The position numbers and the translations under genes are program-made. Shown in pieces: positions 42,384 through 51,942 of a DNA stretch of 64,000 nt; the first letter of the stretch is position 1, and every line of letters starts with the position of its first letter. The notes below the pieces were generated by a model. That model did no database searches and was not told where the DNA came from. It was given only the letters and a program-made list of their open reading frames with translations. The DNA comes from Xanthobacter sp. YC-JY1 (lineage in GTDB: Bacteria; Pseudomonadota; Alphaproteobacteria; Rhizobiales; Xanthobacteraceae). The DNA is taken from contig NZ_CP032674.1 of NCBI RefSeq assembly GCF_021730305.1, positions 3,767,001 through 3,831,000 of the forward strand. Direction: 5' to 3'.

Positions 42384-44912
42384 TCACATGCCGAAGGTGA
42401 GCGTCATCTCCGGGGAATGTCCCTGGAGGAAATAGTGCGACGACACTTCGTCGGAGAGCTGCATCAGCATCTTCTCCATGGCGTCGAACCATTGCGGCTC
42501 GAAGCTCTCGGCCGTGCTCGCGGCAAGCTCGGCCTGCATGCGGGCGACGATGCGCTCCCACAAGGGCGGCGGCGCATCCTGGTCGCGACCGGGCAGCACC
42601 TTGAGGTGGTTCGCCATGCGATGCACCTGGAAGGCCACCGAGCGCGGATTGTCCGGGTCCAGCAGCACGAGGTCCAGCACCGGGCCGCGGGCTTCCATCA
42701 TCACATAGCGCGTGCGGTAGGTGATGAGGCTGTCCGCCACCTGCAGCAGCGCATCGAGCGACCCCTGCGGGGCGCCGATCTCGCCGAAGGTGCGGGCAAA
42801 GCGCAGGGTACCGATGGCGCGCTCCGTGCGCCGGCCGATCTCCAGGAAGCGCCAGCCGGTGAGCCGGTTCATGTTCTCCGAGGCGAGGCCCGAGAAGGCG
42901 GCGATAATGCGCAATGCCGCGTCGGCCCGCTCCGCCACATCGGCTTCGGAGGGGGCGGCGGGGACCGGCTGGGAGACGCAGGTCTCGAGATCCACCAGCG
43001 CGCGCCACGCATCCGGCGAGAAGCGGTCGCGGATGACGGAAGCCGCCGAACGCGCCGCCTGCACCAGCTGCGGCAGGGCGCCGGGCACGTCGCGGCGGGT
43101 GAGCACGGCCACGGCATAGCGGGTGGGCGTGGCGCGGGCGAGATCGCGCGGCATGGCGCCCCACGCTCCGAGCAGGCCCAGCAGGCGCGACACGAGCGGG
43201 CTGGTGCCGGTGTCGCCGCTCTCGGCGAGGCGGCCCACCAGCACGCGGGAGAGGCGCAGCGTCGCCTCGGCCCGCTCCACATAGCGGCCGAGCCAGAAGA
43301 GGTTGTCGGCGGCACGGCTCGGCAGGGTGCCGGAGGAGCGGCGGACCTTCACATTGTCCGGGCTCGGCAGCAGCGTGGTGTCGGCCACCTCGCCGTCCGC
43401 CAGCACCCACACGTCCGCCGAGCGGTCGCCCTTCTGCATGGAGACGGCGCGGGCGTCAGCGGCGGAAGAGATGCGGCAGAAGCCGCCCGGCATCACCGAC
43501 CAGCCCTTTTCGGTGGCGGTGAGGAACACCCGCAGCATGAACGGGCGGGGCGTGAGCTTCTCGCCGGTCCATACCGGCGTGGTGGAGAGGCGGGCGATGT
43601 CCTGGCCCACCACGTCCGCCCCGCGGCGGGCGAGCAGGGTGGAAAGGCGCCGCCGGTCGGCCTGGGTGAGGTCGGCGCCCAGCACCGAGCCGCCATCCGG
43701 CAGTCCCGGCAGCGCCCGGCCGAAGGCAGAGGAGATGACGAGCTCGTCCAGATGCTCCATCACCTGCGCCCGCTCGGCCGGCTGGCCGCACCACCAGGTG
43801 GCGACGTGGGGCAGGCTGAGCGGCCGCCCGGTGAGCCGGGTGGCGATGCGCGGAAGGAAGGCGAGCAGCGCCGGCGCCTCCACGATGCCGGAGCCGAGCG
43901 CATTGGCGAGCGCCACGCCCCCCATGCGCACCGACTGGACAAGCCCGGGCACGCCGAGGCGCGAACGGGCGTTCAGCTCCAGCGGGTCGGCGAAATCGGA
44001 GTCGAGGCGGCGCAGCAGCACGTCGATGCGCCTAAGGCCCGCCACCGTGCGCACATGCAGGGTATCGCCCCGCACGGTGAGGTCCTCGCCTTCCACCAGC
44101 AGGAAGCCGAGATAGCGGGCGAGCAGCGCGTGCTCGAAATAGGTCTCGTTCAGCGGCCCGGGGGTGAGGAGGCCGATGCGGCCCTCCCCCGTCCGGTCGA
44201 GCTTCATCAGCGAGGTGCGCAGCGCCTGGAAGAAGGCGGCGACGCGCTTCATGTTCAGGTTGCGCGAGACATCCGGCAGCGCGCGCGTCGAGGCGAGGCG
44301 GTTCTCCAGCGCGTAGCCGGCGCCGGATGGCGCCTGGGTGCGGTCGGCGAGCACCCACCAGCGCCCGTCCGGGCCACGCCCCACGTCGGCGGCGTAGACG
44401 CGCAGGAAGCGCCCACCCTCGGGGCGCACGCCCACCAGCGGCCGCAGGAATTCCGGGCTGCCGGCCACAGCCGCCGCTGGCAGATCGCCATCGGCGACCA
44501 GATGGGCGTCGCCATAGAGATCCTGAAGCACCTCTTCCAGCAGCTCGGCGCGCTCGATGAGGCCGGCAGAGAGGGCCTCCCAGTCCGAATTGCCGATGAT
44601 GAGCGGCATGTGGCTGAGCGACCACGGCCGCTCGCCTCCACCCGCATCGTCATAGACACGATAGAAGACGCCGCTATCCCGGAGATAGCGGTCCGCGGCG
44701 GAGAAGCGCCGGCGCAACTCCTCGGGGCCAAGCTCTGCCAGTGCGGCGAGGAAGGGCTGCCAGTGACGGCGCGGCTGGCCGTCCGCATCCATCATCTCGT
44801 CGCGGGTGGCCGGCAGTGTGCGGTAGCCGCCGATCAGACTTTCGGCTGCGGCCCGTTCGAATACCTCGCTCCGCTGCTCCGCACCCGACACGATCACCCC
44901 TTCCGCGGGCAC
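42384..44912 (-). CDS. Circularly permuted ATP-grasp and alpha-E domain fusion protein
   Basis: An 842-aa protein. Residues about 20-500 are the circularly permuted type 2 ATP-grasp (DUF404/DUF407): RYLRDSGVFYRVYDDAGGGE, WWVLADRTQAPSGAGYALEN, LLTPGPLNETYFEHALLARY, NALGSGIVEAPALLAFLP. From about 520 the alpha-E domain follows (SRAADNLFWLGRYVERAEAT, then GWRFLEIGRRTERAIGTLR). These two are usually separate adjacent genes; here they are one chain. It probably forms an amide bond in an unknown peptide. It sits between two transglutaminase genes and shares their direction. Confidence 0.9.
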   Translation of the reverse strand: MPAEGVIVSGAEQRSEVFERAAAESLIGGYRTLPATRDEMMDADGQPRRHWQPFLAALAELGPEELRRRFSAADRYLRDSGVFYRVYDDAGGGERPWSLSHMPLIIGNSDWEALSAGLIERAELLEEVLQDLYGDAHLVADGDLPAAAVAGSPEFLRPLVGVRPEGGRFLRVYAADVGRGPDGRWWVLADRTQAPSGAGYALENRLASTRALPDVSRNLNMKRVAAFFQALRTSLMKLDRTGEGRIGLLTPGPLNETYFEHALLARYLGFLLVEGEDLTVRGDTLHVRTVAGLRRIDVLLRRLDSDFADPLELNARSRLGVPGLVQSVRMGGVALANALGSGIVEAPALLAFLPRIATRLTGRPLSLPHVATWWCGQPAERAQVMEHLDELVISSAFGRALPGLPDGGSVLGADLTQADRRRLSTLLARRGADVVGQDIARLSTTPVWTGEKLTPRPFMLRVFLTATEKGWSVMPGGFCRISSAADARAVSMQKGDRSADVWVLADGEVADTTLLPSPDNVKVRRSSGTLPSRAADNLFWLGRYVERAEATLRLSRVLVGRLAESGDTGTSPLVSRLLGLLGAWGAMPRDLARATPTRYAVAVLTRRDVPGALPQLVQAARSAASVIRDRFSPDAWRALVDLETCVSQPVPAAPSEADVAERADAALRIIAAFSGLASENMNRLTGWRFLEIGRRTERAIGTLRFARTFGEIGAPQGSLDALLQVADSLITYRTRYVMMEARGPVLDLVLLDPDNPRSVAFQVHRMANHLKVLPGRDQDAPPPLWERIVARMQAELAASTAESFEPQWFDAMEKMLMQLSDEVSSHYFLQGHSPEMTLTFGM

Positions 44913-45015
44913 CCCTGCCCGCGCATCATCTTCCTGTGCCCGGTGGGTCCGGGTTCTCCATTATGACCGTGCTGGCGCCAGATGCACCCCTCTTCGGAGC
45001 GCTTCCAGCCTGCGC

Positions 45016-45040
45016 CCGCCGCAGGGCGCGCCTGCGGCGG
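45016..45040. terminator. Strong hairpin between the DUF2126 gene and the fusion gene
   Basis: CCGCCGCAGG-GCGCG-CCTGCGGCGG has perfect 10-bp arms. It lies 22 bases beyond the stop of the DUF2126 transglutaminase gene (read leftward) and about 100 bases before the ATP-grasp/alpha-E start. There is no T-run, so it may attenuate or stabilise the message rather than terminate fully. Confidence 0.45.
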
Positions 45041-45061
45041 ACCTTCGGCACGGTCGCGCGA

Positions 45062-48000
45062 TCAGGCGCTGGCAGGGCGCCGCAGATCGAGGGTGGTCGG
45101 GAACTCGTCCGGCGCCGTCTCCAGCACCACGTCGAGGGTGCCGGGGGTGTGGCCGAAGGTCTGGAAGCGGGCGAGGCGACGGGCCTCGGCCTCGTAGGAG
45201 TTCACCGGGAAGGTGTCGTAGTTCCGCCCGCCCGGATGGGAGACGTAATACATGCAGCCGCCGCGGGAGCGCTCGCTCCAGGTGTCCACGAGGTCGAAGG
45301 TGAGCGGCGAGTGCACCGGGATGGTGGGATGCAGGCCCGACCAAGGCTGCCACGCCTTGTAGCGCACGCCCGCCACATAGGTGCCGTTGCGGCCGGTGGG
45401 GGCCAGCGGCACCTTGCGGCCGTTGCAGGTGAGGATGTGGCGCGAGGGGTTGAAGCCCTCCACCTTCACCTGCAGGCGCTCCACGGAGGAGTCCACGTAA
45501 CGGGCGGTGCCGCCCACCACGCCTTCCTCGCCGAGCACGTGCCAGCATTCCAGCGCCTGCCGCACCTCGATGTCCACGCCCGCCTGCTGCACCTTGCCGA
45601 AAGCGGGGAAGCGGAACTCGAACTGGGCGCGGAACCACTCGGGATCGATCTGGTAGCCGGCGTCGGAGAGGTCTTCCACCACGTCGAGGAAGTCCTGCCA
45701 GACATAATGCGGCAGCATGAAGCGATCGTTGAGGATGGTGCCCCAGCGGGTGCAGTGGCCGTGCACCGGCTTGTTCCACAGCCGCGCGATGAGGGCCCGC
45801 AGCAGCAGCTGCTGGGCAAGGCTCATGCGCCAGTCCGGCGGCATCTCGAAGCAGCGGAACTCCACGAGGCCCAGCCGGCCGGTGGGGCCATCCGGCGAAT
45901 AGAGCTTGTCGATGGAGATTTCGGTGCGGTGGGTGTTGCCGGTGACGTCCACCAGCAGGTTGCGCAGCAGCCGGTCCACCAGCCACGGGGCCGGGGGCTC
46001 GCCCTGCCCGGGTGCCGGGAACTTGGAGAAGGCGATCTCCAACTCATACAGGCTGTCGTGCCGCGCCTCGTCCACCCGCGGATGCTGGGAGGTGGGGCCG
46101 ATGAACAGGCCGGAGAAGAAATAGGACAGGCAGGGATGCCGCTGCCAGTAGAGCAGCAAGCTCTTCAGCACGTCCGGCCGACGCAGGAAGGGGCTGTCGG
46201 CGGGGGTGGAGCCGCCCACCACCACGTGGTTGCCGCCGCCGGTGCCGGTGTGGCGCCCGTCCACCATGAACTTCTCGGTGCCGAGGCGGGCGAGCCGCGC
46301 CTCCTCATAGAGGATGCGGGTGATCTCCACGCAACCGGCCCAGCTGGCGGACGGATGGACATTCACCTCCAGCACGCCCGGATCGGGCGCGATGCGGATG
46401 AGGTTGAGGCGGTAGTCGAAGGGCGGCGGATAGCCCTCCATGTGGATGGGCGTGTTGAGCTCGATGGCCACCTGCTCGAGGGCGGCGACGAGGTCGAGAT
46501 AGTCCTCCAGGATCTCCACCGGCGGCAGGAACACGCACAGGCGGCCGTTGCGCGGCTCGACGCAGAGCGCGGTGCGGGTGTCGGCGGTGAAGATCTGAGT
46601 GTCGTACTTGGCGAGATATTCGCGCGCCAGCTCCTGCGCCCGCTCGCCGACGCCGTAGGCCTCGGTGCGCGGGGCGATGGAATGGCGCGGCATGCTACCC
46701 GGGCCGCCGGGCGTGCCGGCGTCCGTGCCATCAGTGCCCGCGCCGACACCGCCCTGCCCCGCGCTGTAGCGGGCGGAGAAGTCGGCGGCATCCGGCAGCG
46801 GCGCACGCGGCTCGAAGGGATCGGCCTCGACGATGTAGGGATAGCGCGTGGGCGCCAGATAATGCAGCGATTCCAGCGGCAGGCGGTAGCCCATGGGGCT
46901 CTCGCCGGGGATCAGGAACAAGAACTGGCGACGGTAGGTCCATTCCTCCGAACGCCACGCCGGGCCGGCCGGCGTCCAGACGCGGCGCAGCGGCAGCACC
47001 GAGCCGGTGGCGGTGCCGAGGCCCTGATTGAAGGTGCGCGCGAGCATGCGCCGCTGCACCTCGTCCGCCATGCGCGGATCGCCGGGGGCGATGTTCTCGG
47101 GAAGGTTCTGCTCCTTCCACATGTAATAGATGTTGTCCTCGAACGCCTGCTGGACGAACTCGCTGCCCACGGCGAGCTTCTCGGCCACCGCCTTGCAGAA
47201 GCGCTCGGCGTCGGCCGGCGTGACGCCGTAATTGACCTTCTCGTCGGCGATCAGGTCCTCGCGCTGCCAGATGGGCTGGCCGTCCTTGCGCCAGAACAGG
47301 TCGAAGGACCACCGCGGCAGCGTCTCGCCGGGATACCACTTGCCCTGGCCGTAATGCAGCACGCCCTCGGTCTCGAAGCGGCGGCGCAGGCGGCGGATGA
47401 GCTCGTCCGCGCGCTCGCGCTTGTGTGGGCCGAGCGCCTCGGTGTTCCACTCGGGCGACTGGTAGTCGTCGATGGACACGAAAGTCGGCTCGCCACCCAT
47501 GGTGAGGCGCACGTCGCCAGCCTTGAGATCCTCGTCCACCTTGTGGCCGAGCTGGTCGAGGGCCGCCCAGGTCTCATCCGAGAAGGGCAGCGTGACGCGC
47601 GGCGCCTCGGCGACGCGGACCACCTGCATGTCGAAGCCGAATTCGACCTCGGCTTTCTCGTTCACATAACCGCTGATGGGCGCGGCGGAGCTGTAGTGCG
47701 GCGTGGCGGCGAGCGGGATGTGGCCTTCGCCGCACAGCAGGCCCGAGGTGGGGTCGAGGCCGATCCAGCCGGCGCCGGGCACGAACACCTCGCACCAGGC
47801 GTGCAGGTCGGTGAAGTCCACGTCGGTGCCGGAGGGACCATCGAGGGCCGCCACGTCCGGCTTGAGCTGGATGAGGTAGCCGGAGACGAAGCGGGCGGCG
47901 AGGCCGAGATGGCGCAGCAGCTGCACCAGCAGCCAGCCGGTGTCACGGCACGAGCCGAGCTTGCGCGTCAGGGTCTCGTCAGGCGTCTGCACGCCCGGCT

Positions 48001-48487
48001 CCATGCGGATCACATAGCCGACTTCGCTCTGCAGGCGCTGGTTGAGATAGACCAGGAAGTCGACGATGCGGGTCTTCTCGCGCGGGACGGAGGCGAGATA
48101 GTCGGCGAACAGGGTGCCTTCATCCTCCAGCTCGAGATAGGGCGCGAGCTCGGCCTTCAGCGCCGGCGCATACTCGAACGGGAAGCTCTCCGCATATTCC
48201 TCGACGAAGAAGTCGAACGGGTTGATGACGTCGAGCTTGGCGAGGAGGTCCACCTCGACCTTGAACTCCGTGACCCGCTCGGGAAACACGATGCGGGCCA
48301 GCCAGTTGCCGAACGGATCCTGCTGCCAGTTGATGAAGTGGTCAGCCGGCGAGATCTTCAGCGAATAGGCGGGGATGTCGGTGCGGCTGTGCGGCGCCGG
48401 CCGCAGCCGGATGACCTGCGGCCCCATGGAGACCGGGTGGTCGTAGGTGTAGCTCGTGACGTGATGCAGGCTCGCGAGGATCGACAT
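45062..48487 (-). CDS. Large transglutaminase-DUF2126 protein
   Basis: A 1141-aa protein. The N-terminal 280 residues are a transglutaminase-like module: start SILASLHHVTSYTYDHPVSM, catalytic Cys in TRKLGSCRDTGWLLVQLLRH, His in FTDLHAWCEVFVPGAG, Asp in WIGLDPTSGLL. The remaining about 850 residues are the DUF2126 region with LRRRFETEGVLHYGQGKWYP, TGTGGGNHVVVGGSTPADSP and VHGHCTRWGTILNDRFMLP. It is the first gene of the leftward cluster and intact. Family function is unknown. Confidence 0.93.
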   Translation of the reverse strand: MSILASLHHVTSYTYDHPVSMGPQVIRLRPAPHSRTDIPAYSLKISPADHFINWQQDPFGNWLARIVFPERVTEFKVEVDLLAKLDVINPFDFFVEEYAESFPFEYAPALKAELAPYLELEDEGTLFADYLASVPREKTRIVDFLVYLNQRLQSEVGYVIRMEPGVQTPDETLTRKLGSCRDTGWLLVQLLRHLGLAARFVSGYLIQLKPDVAALDGPSGTDVDFTDLHAWCEVFVPGAGWIGLDPTSGLLCGEGHIPLAATPHYSSAAPISGYVNEKAEVEFGFDMQVVRVAEAPRVTLPFSDETWAALDQLGHKVDEDLKAGDVRLTMGGEPTFVSIDDYQSPEWNTEALGPHKRERADELIRRLRRRFETEGVLHYGQGKWYPGETLPRWSFDLFWRKDGQPIWQREDLIADEKVNYGVTPADAERFCKAVAEKLAVGSEFVQQAFEDNIYYMWKEQNLPENIAPGDPRMADEVQRRMLARTFNQGLGTATGSVLPLRRVWTPAGPAWRSEEWTYRRQFLFLIPGESPMGYRLPLESLHYLAPTRYPYIVEADPFEPRAPLPDAADFSARYSAGQGGVGAGTDGTDAGTPGGPGSMPRHSIAPRTEAYGVGERAQELAREYLAKYDTQIFTADTRTALCVEPRNGRLCVFLPPVEILEDYLDLVAALEQVAIELNTPIHMEGYPPPFDYRLNLIRIAPDPGVLEVNVHPSASWAGCVEITRILYEEARLARLGTEKFMVDGRHTGTGGGNHVVVGGSTPADSPFLRRPDVLKSLLLYWQRHPCLSYFFSGLFIGPTSQHPRVDEARHDSLYELEIAFSKFPAPGQGEPPAPWLVDRLLRNLLVDVTGNTHRTEISIDKLYSPDGPTGRLGLVEFRCFEMPPDWRMSLAQQLLLRALIARLWNKPVHGHCTRWGTILNDRFMLPHYVWQDFLDVVEDLSDAGYQIDPEWFRAQFEFRFPAFGKVQQAGVDIEVRQALECWHVLGEEGVVGGTARYVDSSVERLQVKVEGFNPSRHILTCNGRKVPLAPTGRNGTYVAGVRYKAWQPWSGLHPTIPVHSPLTFDLVDTWSERSRGGCMYYVSHPGGRNYDTFPVNSYEAEARRLARFQTFGHTPGTLDVVLETAPDEFPTTLDLRRPASA

Positions 48488-48646
48488 TTAGGGCACCAGG
48501 TCCTGCGGGCGACAGCCCAGGGATAGGATCGACTGTGGGTTCAGCGGTGGGATCGGCAGCGGGTCCGAGAGACGGTCGGGGAACGGCTCCTGTTTCCGGT
48601 CAAGGTTAGACAAGCCGGACAAGGGGCGGAAGCGCGACTTTGCGGC

Positions 48647-48675
48647 GGCAACCGCCCCGATCGAGGGCAGTTGCC
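48647..48675. terminator. Hairpin after the RND permease gene
   Basis: GGCAACCGCCCC (48647-48658) and GGGCAGTTGCC (48665-48675) pair with one mismatch across GATCGA. It is 30 bases downstream of the leftward RND gene stop at 48706. There is no T-run. The rest of 48488-48705 shows only GC-rich DNA. Confidence 0.45.
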
Positions 48676-48705
48676 GAAGGAAGAGGCAATGCGCACGCGC
48701 CCGGA

Positions 48706-51700
48706 TCAGGCAGATGCGGGTGCCGGGGGCACTCCCGCGTCCGGAGCCGGAGGCGGCTCGGGCGGCGCATGGCCAGCGCTGGACTTCTTCTTGCCCTTGC
48801 GGCCTTCCTCGAAGCGCTGGAGCACCGTGTAGAAGGACGGCACGAACAGCACGGCAAGGCAGGTGGAGGCGAGCATGCCCGACACCACCGCGATGCCGAT
48901 GGACTTGCGCGAGTTGGCGCCGGCACCCGTGGCGAACACCAGCGGCAGCACGCCGAGGATGAAGGCGAACGAGGTCATGAGGATGGGGCGGAACCGGAGG
49001 CGCGAGGCCTCCACCGCCGCATCCATGATCTCCATGCCCTCCGCCCGTTTCTCGCGGGCATACTCGACGATGAGGATCGCGTTCTTGGAGGCGAGCGCGA
49101 TCAGCAGCACGAGGCCGATCTGGGTGTAGAGGTTGTTGGGAACCCCGAGCCCGAGCAGCGCGCTGACGGTGCCCAGCAGCGCCAGCGGCACCGCGAGGAT
49201 CACCGACAGGGGTTGGATCCAGCTTTCATACTGGCCGGCCAGCACGAAGTAGACCAGCAGAATGGCGAGCCCGAACACATAGTAGATCTGATTGCCGACC
49301 GCCTTCTCCTGATAGGACATGGCGGTCCACTCGAAGCCCGTGCCCGGCGGCAGGGTGGAGGCGGCGATCTGCTCCATCAACGACAGCGCCTGTCCGGACG
49401 AGAAGCCCGCGGCGTTGGTGCCGACGATGGTGGACGAAGGATACAGATTGTAGAGCGAGATCAGCGGCGGACCCAGCACCATCTTGACGTCCACCACGGT
49501 CCCGAGGGGGATCATGGCGTTCTGGGTGGGCGAGCGCACCTTCAGCTGCATCAGGTCGGCCGGCGTCACGCGGAAGCCCGCATCGGCCTGGATATAGACC
49601 TGGAAGACGTTGCCGAACTTGTTGATCTGGTTGACATAGGTCGAGCCCAGATAGGCCGAGATGGTGTCGAACACCTGGCCGACCGTGATTCCCAGCGTCT
49701 CCGCCTTGATCCGGTTGACCTCCACCTGAACCTGCGGCGCGCCGGCGCGGAAGGACGAGGAGACGTGGCTGAGGGCCGACTGCGCCCGCGCCTTGTCCAC
49801 CATGGACGAGGTGATCTGCTCCAGCAGCTGGTAGTCGAAATTGCCGTTGCGGATCTGCGGCTGCATGGTGAAGCCGGCCGCGTTGCCGATGCCCTGGATG
49901 GCCGGCGGCACGAGGATGACTACCTCTGCCTCATCAACGCCAGCCACCGCCTTGTTCAGGTTTTCATACATCGAGAGCAGATCCTGCCCCTTGGTAGCGT
50001 AGCGCACATCCCAGGGGGTCAGGGTGATGTAGGTGACACCCGCATTGGCGAGGGTGGAGGAGTTGTCGAGCACCGAGATGCCGGAGATCGCCAGCACGGT
50101 CTGGACGCCCGGCACTTTGCGGATGCGTTCGGAGACATCCGCCATCACCTTCTTGGTGCGGTTGAGGTTCGAGGCGTCCGGCAGCTGAACGTGGGCAAGG
50201 AAGTAGCCCTGGTCCTCGATGGGCAGGAAGGCCGTGGGAATGCGGGTGAGCCCATAGCCGGCGAGACTCATGAGCGCGACGGCGATGAGCACCATCAGCT
50301 TGGAATGGTGCACCATACGGCTGATAAGGCCGGCATACCAATGCTCAGCTTTGCCATAGATGGCGTTGAAGCCGCGGTAGATGAAGTTGCGCTTTTCCGG
50401 CGGCACCGGCTGACGCAACCAGAGCGCGCACTGCGTCGGCTTAAGGGTCGCCGCGTTGATGGCCGAGATGAAGGCGGTCGCCGCGATGACAAGGGCGAAC
50501 TGCTTGAACATCTGCCCTGACAGGCCGGGAATGAACGAGGCCGGCAGGAAGACGGACATCAGCACGAGGGTGATGCCCACCACCGGGCCGAACAGTTCGT
50601 CCATGGCCTTCTCGGCCGCGGGCTGTCCCGCCATGCCCTCTTCGATGTGCCGCGCCACGCCTTCCACGATGACGATGGCATCGTCCACCACGATTCCGAT
50701 GGCGAGGATGATCGCGAACAGGGTCGAGAGGTTGATGGTGAAACCCATGGCGTCCATGGCGGCGAAGGCACCGATGATGGTCACCGGAACGGTCGTGGCA
50801 GGCACCAGTGTCGCGCGCCAATCCTGCAGGAATAGCAGGATGACGACGAGCACGAGGATGGCCGCCTCGAACAGGGTCTTCCACACCTCGTCAATGGAAG
50901 CGGTCACGAACAGGGTGGTGTCGAAGGGAATGGCGTAGTCGAGACCTTCGGGAAAGCTCTTCTTCAGGTCTTCCATCTTCGCGGCCACGCGCTTGGCCAC
51001 GTCGAGCGCGTTGGCGGCGGGGAGCTGGAAAATGCCGATGCCGGCCGCAGGTTTGTTGTCCTGCATGAAGTCCTTGGAATAGCTCTGCGCCCCCAGCTCC
51101 ACGCGGCCGATGTCGCGGATTCGCACGATCCGGCCGCCATCGGAATTGTCCACCTTGACGATGATGTTCTCGTAATCCTTCACGTCATCGAGGCGGCCGG
51201 AGACGTTCACCGTGTACTGGAACGACGCGTTGGACGGTGCCGGAGGAATGCCGAGCTGGCCGGGCGTGACGATCTGGCTCTGCTTCTGGATGGCGTTCGA
51301 CACATCGGTGGGGGTCAGGCCGAACGCCTGCATGCGGTCGGGATCCATCCACACACGCAGGGCGTAGGTGCCAGCGCCAAACACCGCGACATTGGCGACG
51401 CCGTCAACCCGCTCCAGCTCGTTCTGGATGTTGATGATGGCGTAGTTGTTCAGGAACAAGCCGTCATACTTGCCGTCCGGCGACACCAGGGTCACGAACT
51501 CGAGGATCGAGGTGCCCTTCTGCAGGATGGTCACGCCCTGCGCCTGTACCGCATTCGGCAAGGAGGCGAGGGCGATGTTGACGCGGTTCTGCACCAGCAC
51601 CTGCGCCATGTTGGGATCGGTGCCGATCGCGAACGACACGACCAGCGTGTAGGTGCCGTCCGACGCGGACCAGGACTGCATGTAGATCATGCCCTCGACG

Positions 51701-51915
51701 CCGTTGACCTGCTGCTCGATTGGCAGGGCCACGGTGTCGATCATCGTCTTGGCGGAGGCGCCCGGGTAGGAGGTCGAGACCGTCACCGTGGGCGGCACGA
51801 TGTTTGGATACTGCGACACCGGCAGGCGGATCAGCGAGACGAGGCCGATCAGCACGAAGACCATGGCGAGAACGTTCGAGAGGACCGGCCGCTCGATGAA
51901 AAAGCGCGAAATCAT
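48706..51915 (-). CDS. RND multidrug efflux permease (HAE1/AcrB family)
   Basis: A 1069-aa inner-membrane proton-drug antiporter. The start MISRFFIERPVLSNVLAM is diagnostic. Also seen are SQYPNIVPPTVTVSTSYPGA, the proton-relay double Asp in AIGIVVDDAIVIVEGV and GLVLLIALASKNAILIVEYA near the end. Length is typical for AcrB/MexF-like pumps. The adaptor gene lies 27 bases upstream in the same operon. No outer-membrane channel gene or local regulator is adjacent, so a TolC-like channel elsewhere would be used. Confidence 0.96.
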   Translation of the reverse strand: MISRFFIERPVLSNVLAMVFVLIGLVSLIRLPVSQYPNIVPPTVTVSTSYPGASAKTMIDTVALPIEQQVNGVEGMIYMQSWSASDGTYTLVVSFAIGTDPNMAQVLVQNRVNIALASLPNAVQAQGVTILQKGTSILEFVTLVSPDGKYDGLFLNNYAIINIQNELERVDGVANVAVFGAGTYALRVWMDPDRMQAFGLTPTDVSNAIQKQSQIVTPGQLGIPPAPSNASFQYTVNVSGRLDDVKDYENIIVKVDNSDGGRIVRIRDIGRVELGAQSYSKDFMQDNKPAAGIGIFQLPAANALDVAKRVAAKMEDLKKSFPEGLDYAIPFDTTLFVTASIDEVWKTLFEAAILVLVVILLFLQDWRATLVPATTVPVTIIGAFAAMDAMGFTINLSTLFAIILAIGIVVDDAIVIVEGVARHIEEGMAGQPAAEKAMDELFGPVVGITLVLMSVFLPASFIPGLSGQMFKQFALVIAATAFISAINAATLKPTQCALWLRQPVPPEKRNFIYRGFNAIYGKAEHWYAGLISRMVHHSKLMVLIAVALMSLAGYGLTRIPTAFLPIEDQGYFLAHVQLPDASNLNRTKKVMADVSERIRKVPGVQTVLAISGISVLDNSSTLANAGVTYITLTPWDVRYATKGQDLLSMYENLNKAVAGVDEAEVVILVPPAIQGIGNAAGFTMQPQIRNGNFDYQLLEQITSSMVDKARAQSALSHVSSSFRAGAPQVQVEVNRIKAETLGITVGQVFDTISAYLGSTYVNQINKFGNVFQVYIQADAGFRVTPADLMQLKVRSPTQNAMIPLGTVVDVKMVLGPPLISLYNLYPSSTIVGTNAAGFSSGQALSLMEQIAASTLPPGTGFEWTAMSYQEKAVGNQIYYVFGLAILLVYFVLAGQYESWIQPLSVILAVPLALLGTVSALLGLGVPNNLYTQIGLVLLIALASKNAILIVEYAREKRAEGMEIMDAAVEASRLRFRPILMTSFAFILGVLPLVFATGAGANSRKSIGIAVVSGMLASTCLAVLFVPSFYTVLQRFEEGRKGKKKSSAGHAPPEPPPAPDAGVPPAPASA

Positions 51916-51942
51916 GGGCGCTGCCTCATGTTCGAGGGCGGG

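Noticed and set aside
41385-48526. Two very long open frames (over 1100 codons each) on the plus strand
   Set aside because: They lie exactly opposite the transglutaminase and ATP-grasp genes. Their products are His/Gly/Ala/Arg-rich without domains, which is the usual shadow of high-GC coding DNA.
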